From assembly GCF_030272615.1 (NCBI RefSeq), contig NC_081412.1, positions 98,395,796 to 98,459,795 on the forward strand: 64,000 bases of DNA, read 5' to 3'. The position numbers and the translations under genes are program-made. This document shows, one piece after another, positions 13,501-25,500 of this stretch. The notes beneath the pieces were generated by a model. It had not been told where the DNA came from and searched no databases. It worked only from the letters and a program-made list of their open reading frames with translations. The stretch comes from Cryptomeria japonica (Eukaryota > Streptophyta > Pinopsida > Cupressales > Cupressaceae). Numbering within the stretch: position 1 is the first letter of the stretch; every line of letters begins with the position of its first letter.

Positions 13501-16500
13501 CCACTATAATTTTCTTGTTTTCATTTGCATTTTCAGATTTTTGGTTTTGCAAGCAAGAAAAGAATTCAAGATGTTGAAAAGTGAAGAGAGGCGAAAGAAA
13601 CTAGAATGTCTTTGATTTTGTAGTTTTTTCTTTTTATTGATTTTGTTTTGTTTTGAAATGTCAAATACTTGGCCAGATCTGCAAATGCTATAAAGTTTTG
13701 TTTTAAAACTTCAATACTGTTATAATCAGACCTCCAATGCTTACAAATTAATAAATTTTAACTTGTAAAGCTACTACTTTTTATTGTTTTTGGCAGGTAA
13801 AAGCTGTTGTTTTTTATTGTTTTGGTCTTGCAAAATCTATTTTTTAGGCTCCGCTGTCTAAAAAAGCTTCTTGTTTTTTGTTGCACCTGTTTTCAAGGAT
13901 GAGTTAATTCAGCGCCAACAAAAACCTTTATTTTGGTGATGAATTTGAGGGAACCATGGAAGAATAAGCTGAGGCCAGCCAAACCCATGCAATTTTGTTG
14001 AAAGTGCATTGCAAATGGATTGCCCATGTGCCAAAGGCCTGTTTTACAAGAGAAATCTCTTTGCGTCAATTTGCAATGTTTCTTGACACTAATAAGGCAA
14101 CTAATTCGGGAGTTGGTACTGGAAATGCAACATTTGCCTAGAGGATTAGAAGGGCGGCACTACAAGAGTTAATGCACAACTTTTACATATCCCTTGTGAA
14201 AGCATTGAAGCTTGCACCAAACTCACAATCCAGAAGAATGTAATAATCAAATTATTTTAGGGATACATCGCTACACCAACAATTTCCTCTACAACAAAAG
14301 GTTTAGGTAAACCACCTGCATTTCAAACATTTGAGGTGAGTGTGGTGGAATAAAGGAGGAAATGAAGGATCGTAAGTTCATCATCAACAAACCCAATTAC
14401 AGAAATTAATTAACTCACCCCCAGATTCACCTACAACTTGGGCAAAGTCAGTAGCAATGTGAATACTCACAAGAAACCAGCGAGTAGTCATCACCAGCTT
14501 AACATGTATTGCAGACACAACTGACCAACTTTGAAAACCCTCATATGTGGTTTGAAAACCTAACAACCACATTCAAAATATGCACTTCAAACACTGAAAA
14601 TACACACACAAGTTGTCCATTTAGTTGCAAAGTATTTGAGTTGTATTTGTTTTGTCAGGCACCGATTGCAAAGTCTACTAAACATTATCCACATATCTTT
14701 CCATTAATTGGAGCGTAAACAAAAACAATGAGAGCATCCACAAATGTTTTCAGTGATTAAGACTTCACAAGTTCTTTTCAAGTATATGCCAATGTAATGT
14801 CCCCAATTTTTCAGGTTCTCTAGCAAGCTTTAGTAGCTGACACTTTGGGTTCACGTCAGCTTGTTCAGATGAGTAATCTGATGTTTCCGATGTGTTCAAC
14901 TAGTTTGGTACAGTTATACGCCACTTTCCAAAGTGATTTCTGGCCTTTGGATTGGTCTCCAAGAATCTTGGAGAAGCCGTCTATTTTTAGTAAGTCACCC
15001 GATCAGCCTCGTTTGCTATTATTCATCATCAGGATCACTCCCGTGTGATCGGAACTTGATTCCGATGTGTTCTAACAAGTTTTCGCAAATTTGGTGCATT
15101 ATTGAGTTATTTTAATTATTTTACTAAGGTTGATTAAATTTAATTAAAATATTTAATTCCAACCTTAGTGTTATAGCTCGTTGGAACCGGGGCGAAAGGT
15201 TTTAAATCTTGGGTGCATAAAACAATGACCTTAAGTGTCAAAATATTATTATATTAATGAAAGAGGTATTTTCAGAGGAAAAAGGAGTTCAAATTAATAA
15301 AGTGACTATTAAATTAATAGTACATTATTTATAAAGTCACTTTAATTTTAAAAGGGACTTAAGTGAGAAGTGTTATTTTGAAAAGGAAGTTATTTATCCC
15401 ACATTCTTGGTGCATTGGGATTGAAGCCCAAATGAGGTCTTAAATAAGGGCATTTAATGCTGGAAACGACATCTTGGAAATTGTGTTATTTGGGAGTTGT
15501 ATTTCTGGATTAGTTCTGGAAATCTTTTGGCTCTTGAGGACAAAATCCCTCTTGGGTTACATTTCTTACGCCTGTGAAAGACCAGGTCTGAGAAATATTC
15601 TAAACAAATTGGCACTGAATGGTACATTGGCAAAGTGATTCTGTCAGGTTGTGAAGAACTCGCAGCACTCAGGTATTTGTTCAGTTTCCAGCATCAAAGA
15701 ATGTAGTTGCAATTTGATTATTGAATTGAAGGAAGGTTTGCTTGAACATTCTAGAAAAGTATAGTTGTTCCAGATTCGACATGGCAGTACAGGGACAAAT
15801 CGCAGACTCCGGTAAGTGTCAAGTCTCCATCAATCAGCGCTGAAGTAGTTTATAGAGAGTTATGTTTTTGGAAGGGGAGTTAGTATCCCACGTCTGCAGC
15901 AGTCATTCGACATTGGCTGCAAAGCACACAGCGAGTCCCTTGGTAGCCACTGCTTTACATTCAGGCCGTAACAGCCTGGTCCAGTTCGTGGCGAATCTTG
16001 GCATGTGTATTGGAAGAGAAGTTCGCTGTTAGTAGAATGTGGCGGGAGTCACGGTGGGAAGGCGGACAGCACAAGTATTGTCTGCTGTAGCACCACTGAA
16101 CAGTGCACGTGTGCTATGTAGGAAGATCATGGACACCAATAGGCAACATAGTCATAAACCAGCAACTGGAAAAAGGCTCTTCAGCAACCAGGATATATAA
16201 CAGGTGCTCTGAGCTGTTATTTGTGTGTGTTATTGATTCATTGAGACTGTATTGTTCGAAAAAATCTGAGAATGAAAACTCTTGTCCTTTGGCTGTTAAG
16301 AAATTGGAGATTGAAATTTGCTAATCCAAGTTACTTGGTTGCTTATTCATAGTGCTAAACTGTTCGAACTTATTGCTACATTAATGCATGAGTGTGGAAT
16401 GAATGAGTGTATGCAAAACTATTAAATCGAACACACCAGATATCATCCAAGCATCAGATAAATTCAAGAAAGGAAGAAACAACCCTTTATGGATAGCCAG

Positions 16501-19500
16501 CCAACTGTTTGACAAAAAAAGCAACATCAAGTTTGATAAGGAAAATTATATCAAAAGTGGGTGGAAAGAAATGTCAAGTGCTGAAATTAAATGTCTCAGT
16601 ACTAACGACAGAGTTCTAATTTTCTGAATATTACATGAAAACATATATTTGTTCAAGCTATGTTATTGACATTATTATGTTCAAGAAGTGAGTTAATTGT
16701 GTTACAACGCAAGTAACCAGAAAATAGCCCATACTCAGAAAAAATTCAGACCATTAGTTGAAAAGCATGCCAACTGTTTGATAGGAATTACTTCAGAGTT
16801 GTGACAATCAATTTAGAGCAGAATAGGGTGGTATCTTACAGCCAACCTGTTGACGTGTTTTTTAACCAACGGTCACTTTACTCTCTCTTGATCAAAGTAC
16901 AATTGTATGCTAAGATTGCAATAAGTTCAAACAATCGACTCCAAGGTTCCTATCAATACGTGACTCAATTGGCCTGATGTGATATGCTGGTAATACAAGG
17001 GGACTTACATTTGAATCATTCTTTCACTTCTTTGTTGTGGCTGGAACTTCATCATCAAATATAGCAATTCTATGATGCTTCTTTGAACAAACTAAACTGA
17101 AATGGACTGAAAATAAAGGGGAAAGGGTTAGAAGGATCTAAATCTACTCCTAAGGGCAGTGATATCAATAGATGATGCTTTAGTGGACAAATTCCAAATA
17201 AACCAAGCTCTGCTTCGCCAAGTTTAACTACAACTCTGCAAGAACCGGTGCAATCTTCTAAAAATGTTGAATGATTTTCACATTGAAAAAGTGCATTTGA
17301 ATACCCAACATGATGCAATCCAAACGACTATTCACAATCGAACTTAGCACAGATTTGGTGGTTCAGGCTAACTTTACATTGCAGCTTATAATCAACAAGA
17401 AGTAAAACGTATGAACCATGGAAATTCATCAAACACCATTACATTCTCCATTGAAATCAAAGCATTATACTACTTCTACTCTAAGTGAGGAAGGTGAAAC
17501 CATGCAAGTTTTGAAAAAATAACTTAAATGGACACCATCAAAGAACAATGTTTCACTGTTATTATCTCAATAACTTATCGCAACAATTTCATACAAATCT
17601 GCCTCCTTTTACAAATGAGGGGGGTACCCCTTTATCTAGGCCTTGAGCCACCATTACATGCAAAACCCTAATTAGGGTTTTCCCTGAAAGATTCCCCACA
17701 CATGATGCAACAAGGTGGGAATCAACAATAAATGCCAATTATGCCCATATACAATTAATTACAATCCTGCCAAAAATGGCACCCATAAAGCATTACTTAA
17801 CCATTACATTCAAAAGGTGCCCACTATGCAATCAATGCACCCTCATGCAAAAGATCACCCATTGTGCAATAAAAATTCCTCCATGCAAAACTATTCACAC
17901 TGCCAAAAATGCCCATCATTCCCTCGTGTGACGGTTGCATGCAAAAGAATCAGCCACTAGCTCAACATGCGTTGACCTAGCTGCTACTTGGTGAGAAACC
18001 CTTGGAGAGAGAATTTATAGAGATAAAATTTGATCCAGAAAGAATTTTCTTGAGATTTTGAATTTGCCCTGTCTTGGAGGAGATTTTCCATCAATTTTTA
18101 ACATCTCGTATTTTTTAGGAATTTTTCAATTTTGAGTTCCAAGGTCCAAGAGAGAGAAAATTCACTTGCTTAGCCAAATCTGAAAAAAAATTGAAATTCA
18201 GACAAGTTTTCATGCCTGAAATGGAATTTTTCAAAAAAACAATTTCCAGGGGGGGACTTTATTTTCAATTCTTATCCTTGTCTGCGAGTTTCTATGCCTT
18301 GGAATTTGATCTCCAAACTTGGGTGTTGGAATTCATGTCAAGGAGGAATTTTCAACTCATTTAACTTTTCCCTTGACGCCTTGGGATTGGCGCCCACCCT
18401 TGTCCTTGGGCACCAAATTGCCAACATGGAGGAATTTAATTTTCAAATACATTTCCTTGATACCCTCATTCTAGCACCCCATGCCTGACTAGGGCATTGT
18501 TTCCATGTAGTGGAGGATCTGTTCCCTTGCTCACTTTTTCCTTGCTACCTCCTATTTGGTGCCCCACAACCATCTTGGGCGCTATTTTGGCATAGTGGAG
18601 GAAAATTTGGCATGCTCCCCTTTGCATTTGGGTGCTAAAACCATATCTTGAAGGAATTTTTAACTTTGAATGCTTTTCCTCGATGCCTTGCAATTCAATC
18701 TTCTTTCCTTGTCACGAGCGTGAACTTGGAGTGGAGGAATTAGACCCCTTGATAACTTTCCTTGACACCCCCCATTTGACGCTCAAGTCCTCGACTAGGT
18801 GAAAATTTAGCATGGAGGAATTTTGCGTGTGGAGGAACCCTCTGTTGAGCGCTCTTCCTAGCATTTGGGCGCTAAAACACTTATGTGAAGGAATTTTTAA
18901 GTTTGTAACTTTTCCATGACATCTTCTGTTTGGCGCCCAACCTCAAACCTGGGCGTTGATTCCATGCAGTGAAGGAATTTTTCGAATTTTGCTCTTTTCC
19001 TTGACCCCTTCATTCTGGCGCCCCAACTCCAACTTGAGCGTTGTTTTGGCATGATCATGGAATTTTGGGGGTGGAGGAAAATTCCTCCACCACCCCAGAC
19101 TTAGTCATTTTGATCAACTGCCAAATTGAGACACCATCTTTGGAATTGAAGTAGATTTATGCAAGACTTGGGAGATTGTCAATGCTTTCCACTTCTAGAA
19201 TGATTCCCACACCTAGCCATCTTTTTTCTTTTTGCTCAATAAGCTTGCTTTTTCGACTTTCCAAATTTAGAAGTGTTTAGGAATGCTCAGTCTTTAGTGT
19301 CTACCTGTGAAGAACCTGCCCAAAACAGATGTTAGGATTAGGGCAAAACAGGATGCAAAGACACTTACTAAAAATAGCAAGTTTGATTTTTGGCAAAATT
19401 AGACCAATCTAGGAGGTAGTGAAATCCCTAAAAATATAGGAACTTTCTAAAAATAGAAAGTTGCTCAGAATTCACTCAAATTCCACGTGTACGTACCTTA

Positions 19501-22500
19501 AAGGGTCTTGATTCTAATGCAACGTTCAGTGTTTCCAAAATCCTAAAGGAAAGGCCTCAAATCCAAATCTGAAGGATGAAACCTTAGAACAGACAAAACA
19601 GACACCAGACTTAACCAAATTTCCTCAAATGACTTGCAGACTTGACCAAATTGACCTCCAAACACTTGCAAACTACGAGGACTAACGAGACTGCCGCGAA
19701 AAGACCCAACAAACAAAGGCCAAAAGACGGAGAGGACCTAAAAAGTAGGGGGTCCCCATTTGCAATGGGGCAATGTGTGAAAACGTCACAACACAACCCA
19801 CATATCTTTCCTTTATTTTGTACAAAATTAAAATATTATGAATCCAAAGAATTATCTGAATATCTCAATAGTTTATTTCTTTGAATGTGCATGTGAGCTG
19901 TGACCAATATTCCTGATTTCACAATGCTAAATATTTTGTAATGCTTAAGGAAAGAAAGTTTTTGTAAAGAGCAATAAATAGTAAAATAAAATATCACTCC
20001 ATGCTCAATAAACATTAAACAACTGCCTAATGCTAATTATATATTTATATAAAATCTTGTAATTGCATTTAAAATTAGCGCTGTTGTTCTGAAACCTTTT
20101 TCTAGTTACTAAACTTAATGTAAAACTTTTTTTTTTAAATTATCAGCATCCACAAAGAAACCAATTTTTTATAATTGCTATGTAATAAATGTAGAAACTA
20201 AGCTTTTAAATGTTTTTTATCAACATCCATAAAGACAATAATTTTGTTCTTTTTAATATATTAGAAGTTGCATGTGAACTTCTAAAATGATATTAATTGT
20301 AGAGGTAAAGACACTGCCACTATTTTAATTAACACAAAACAGAACAGCACGCGTGGTAAACCTTTCTTTATATTGGAAGGCAAAGGTCACTATCACTGTA
20401 AATAAAATTTAAAAAAATCCTAGAACCTACGGACATAACCTCTAGCTTTTTACAATATGTAGAATTTAACTCTCAAGGTTTTGAACATACAATGCAAAAG
20501 AAACTAAGAAATTGTTTATATTTTAGTTCTTGGGCAAGGGCACGAGGCTTATCAAAACTTACACTCTAGACGAAAGAATTATGTCTTTACACTTAAAGCA
20601 AACAACCTATATCAGTAATTAAATGCTCACTCTTCCCAACTAAAAGCAGAGATCAAAGAGTGTGTACAACACAAGGATTGAATTGGTTCAGACAAAGGAT
20701 GCACACAAGATTAAGCTTATCATATAAAGAAAACTTTATACAGAGCTACAACGTTCACAATTCAATGAAATTAGCAACACAAAACCTACAATCTTCAGGG
20801 AAAACAATTTGATTTACCCAGACAACATACACAAGTTTATAAAAAAAAAATTGAGCAGTAATTTCTGCAGCAAAATAGGCAATACCCAATTCCATTTCAA
20901 ATCTAATTGCAAACAGCACCTATTATTTGTAAGCATTTACAGAGTTTTGCAGAAGAAATAATGAAAAAAAATGCTAATTACAAATTCTACACCAGAAAAA
21001 GCAAGCTTACTGTGCCATTTTGTCCACAAATTCCAAATTAGGAAATCTTCAAATAGATATATCAACAATAATAAGACCTAGGAGGCCGTCTAAAAATAGC
21101 TGATCTAAAAAATAGCAGTTCAAAAATAGATTTCCCAAAAAGTGTTCATCTCCTTGTAAACGATTATAGTTCAAAATAGCCAATCTATAGCTTGCTTCTA
21201 CTAGTAATTCTGATGCAACTCTTCTGGTCTAGCCACAGCAATTCCTTTGAAGAAATCCTAAGAACCCTATTAAGCAATCTTGGCACCTTGAATCTGGAAA
21301 GACCTTCCCTATGTAACTTTTACACCAAACACTAGCTGAAATCAGCAATCTTGGATAGTCTAAAGCCCTGTAGTGTATGGAAATAGTTGTTTTGTGTTTG
21401 AGAATGGACCAAAAACTGTTGTGCAGACTGCTGACACGACTGTCACAAAACTGCTGTGTAAACCTTTGTTTTACATTTGAAAAATCAACAATATATTTGC
21501 CAGAAAATACTTGGTCAAATCTGCAATTCTGAGTGTTTCTGTCTTTGCCTTTTCATGATTGAAAATATGCCATAAAACACTGCTGAAAACTCTAGGACCA
21601 GTCTACAAACTGTCACAAAAATACGGAGGTTTTATGACACCAAACATTTGCCACCTCGGAGGATACTTACAAGTTGTTCTTGATCACTTTTGGCTTTTAT
21701 TATAAAAATCGTTATATGGTCATGCACCTGTCTATAGGGGCACTTATTTTATGTTTTTTCCAAATGATTTCCGTCCTTGCAATGGTACATTCCGTATAAT
21801 TGGCAAACAATTTCATCCTTCAGGTTTTATATTCTCCCTTGTAATGGAGTGTGACTTATACTTTTTCTTCTTGCACTTTGATAAGTCTTCTAATTGACAA
21901 TCGTTATGACTTGAAACTTTTCTTGCACCTCTACAGTTTTTCAAGTTTTAACTATTGTCCCTCTTCGATCAGGCAAGAACCACTGAACTATGATGCAACT
22001 TTCTAACTTTTTCGCAAAACTTGCACCCCTTTATTGGGGAGCAAACCCTCCAGTTAAGGAACATACTTATATAACTATGAAAAAGAATTTGCCTTACCTC
22101 CATCATCTAAGCTTTGATCTTTGCCTCCTGAGATATTTTGGAAAGCTCCTCTCATTGACTTTGCAAAGACACTGACTAGAGACGACAATAAACAACATTG
22201 ATGACCACAACAAAAATTTGAAGTATGATTTGCAATCAAGAAATGAGAAGGTTTTGGCTAAAAACTTGACATACAAAAAAAATCATTTGGGTACAAGAAG
22301 CACCAATGGCATTAAGAAGTGGAAGTTAAAGCAATGTAAGGGGTGTGCCACTTGGAAGCATGGCATCCTAGATCCAACTGGAAGATGTTATTTAAAACTA
22401 TTTGGATTGATGTGTCAAGGTATCAATCGCCCCAAATACCACCTTACAAATATTCCCAAACAATTATGTCCAATTGTGCATGAATGTTCAGCTAGAGGTT

Positions 22501-25500
22501 CAATGGGAGATACATGTAGCCCTATCTTTGACTAAGCCAAAAAAACAGCAAGGCAAGGATACAAGCAGCCATTGCATCAGTAATGAATCCCAATACGGTG
22601 CAAGAGTCAATGGATGATATAAGGGCTAGATATTGTGGGCTATTGTGGAAATCCACAAATTCACAGCTCATACACTCCATTGAGCTCCAACCATATACAA
22701 GATTTTTTGTTCCTCAAAAGATGCTTAATCACAACATTTGCTCGAAGGTACAACATTGGGCAAGGGCAAGGACAAACATGGCGTGTGCTAAGCTTTGGTT
22801 CTACAACAACCTTCCTTTCAATTTGGCAAAGAGCATGGATGCACAATACTTTCAAATAGTTGGATGGCTAGAAGGAATTGCAACCTCATCAACTCCCTAG
22901 TGACATTGAATGGTTTCATTAGATGGTGTTTTGGGAATACATGGATGCTTCAAATAAGGTAAAAAAATGCCAAAAAAAGAGTGTACTGTTGGAGATTGTA
23001 TTTGAGTGAGCATTGAAAATGTAGAGAAAGTAACCAATAATGCAATTGTGTATGTGGCAACATGGTGGCTATTTCAAAAGAGGCACCTGACACTTTTTTG
23101 AACTCCTTGCATTGCACATTGCCTTGACCTTCACTTGGAGGACATAGGCAAAATTGATTGTGTAAAACCCATGGTGGAAGAGGTTAGGAATATCACCAAA
23201 CATATCCACAGTCACCCTTAGGTTCTCAGTTCAACGAGATATCGCACCAAAGGGAAGAACTCATGAGAGCAAGTGTGGCAAGGTTTGCAACTTACACCTT
23301 GCAAAGCATTTGCAGTTTTCTAACTTCTTTGAAGTAAATGTTTATGAGCCAAACATAGCTAGATTCATCATGTTGTTCTATAGCTTCTTGGAAGTAGAAG
23401 ACTCTAAATCATTGGTGTTACTCACCAATGCTGCTAGAAGCAGTTCATCGTGTAACTTGTAAAGATTGCCTTCTCTAACCCCTATCACTCGTGTTGTAGC
23501 TGGGATAGATCCCTTCAACATAATAAAAACAAGTCAATCCTTAAATTCAACTACAAAGCCTTGTCCTCCATTACCGAAACTGGAAGAAAATTCTTCCCCA
23601 AACTAGGAGCAAACAAAACTTCATTGACCTCCAAAGAGATACCTGACTGAAGCTGAAAGGAATCATACCAACTCCTTTTGAATACTTGGGCATCATCACC
23701 AACTTCAATCAAAACTCCAAAATTATGTTTCCTGAAATTGATAAAATAATCTTGGGTTGATATCATATGCCTAGAAGCCCAACTGTCCACATATCAAGCA
23801 TTGCTTGAAAAACAAGAAACCATTGAGAACCCCCTCTCAAACTTGGCAACAAACTCGTCCATTTGAGTTCTTGTGAAGACTGTTACCTCCTTTTACTAAT
23901 ACTTCCCCTGGTTATTTGTAATGTCTCCTTCTCAGCGGTAATCAATTCAGTTGGCCATTGGCCTATTCCGGAGATCCGTAGGCTAGTCGGGAGCAAAAAT
24001 TAGGGTTTCCTACTTCTAGGAGGATGTCTCGGCGTTTTTGGTGGCTTGCATGTTGGAGTTTTACTATTTTGATTCTGGATTACTTCTAGGTTTTCAGAAA
24101 GCTTCGCAATGAATGTGCATGCATAGCAAGCAATGGATTTTGGTAAACTTACTATTTTTAGTAAGTGGGGGTGAGGACAGCTCATTTCTCTGGGTTTTTA
24201 GAGAGCTTCGCAATGGTGTGACATGCAACTAGATCCGAAAACTTTTCCGGACTTACTATTTTTGGTAAGTTGCAACGGCTGCTCAGAATGTGATTAAAAT
24301 GCATTTGGACACACTTACTATTTTTAGCAGTATGCTATTTTTAGTAAGTCCTATTTTTGGCAAGTTTCAATGGTCTAGTTCAGAGGCCATTTGGCCTTAG
24401 CTCTCTATGGGCCTTTTAATGTCCGCTTTGGCCTAGGCGTGACTTATGTAATTCAAGCTATGACTTGAGGGGTCGACTTGGTGGTAAAGAATTATTTTAT
24501 GACTTAGGGTTGGGCGCCCACTTTAGAAATATTCCATTAAAGATTATAATCTTTGCAATGTGTAAACAATTGTTAAGTTGTCATCCCTTTTGAAGGAATT
24601 ATATGACTTTAGCTAAAGTCAAATATTATATTGCTTTAGGCATCCAAGATGGCATTTGATTTCATTTCATTTGGAGGGAGTTGAATTTGAATTTGAGGGG
24701 ATATTTCTCTATAAATACAGGGCTCTACTCCTCATTTGGACATGCATGAATATTTGTAACGAAGTGCTGCCAAAATTTAGATTGATTGCTTTGAGGAATG
24801 CATACCTCCTAGCTGGTTCTTGGCTTCTTGCTTGAGGGATAGCAACTAGTTGAGATTGTAAGACTGTTCTTTACACTGAAGAACAGATGGAATTCATTGT
24901 TGTAGTAACATTTGATGTTTTATGATGTGTTTTGGGGTGTTTGTGAATTTCCAGGTTGTCGGCTGATTGTAGAGCTGAAGTGATTTTTCCATCATAAGTC
25001 TAAGAGGGAATTTTTGTTGCTTCTGGGTACTCTCTCTTTATTTTCCAAAGGCCTAGGCAATCCTTTTTGCTAGTTTTCAGAGGTTAATTATGGCTGTCTT
25101 GGAAGGCATGCATTAATGGTTTGATCAGATTTGCAGCTGGTTGTTGGTCTTGGTTTGGACGCCTCCTCTCTAGAATTCATTTGCACTTAGTTTCAAGTCT
25201 TTCCGTTGAGTTTTGGAGGAGTTATGAGCATTTTAGTGTGTTTTTATGTTGCTGATCTGTGTTTTCAATCTGCTGGTGAAGTATATCAGATTTAGAGTTT
25301 GGAGTTTGGGGGTTGCTTTTTTGGTAGAGACTCTTGAAACTTGAGAAATACATTGAACATCATTTGGAGCTGTTGGACAGTGATATCTCTTGATTTGCAA
25401 TTCGTGTTATGTATTGTAATGCTGATTAGTAGTACTAATTAGTAGTACTAACAGCAAACTTCATTCTGAATTGTTTCACAACACCCACTGAATAAGTGGA

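Larger units (their letters stand above)
16848..19793 (-). mobile_element. Solo LTR A with palindromic array
   Basis: 2946 bp between TGTTGACG at 16848 and GTCACAACA at 19793, flanked by a perfect 5-bp duplication CAACC (16843-16847, 19794-19798). Ends and several inner blocks (ccctaattagggtt, ggggacttaca, tccccatt-NNN-aatgggg) match LTR B. Orientation is minus, inferred from LTR B, where CCTATATAAAG reads on the minus strand; the equivalent TATA in A (about 17630-17640) is mutated. U3 is at the right and holds the array at 18290-19090. Confidence 0.9.

Noticed and set aside
16103-16627. Two open frames (73 and 74 residues)
   Set aside because: Both lie inside solo LTR K and match no known family.
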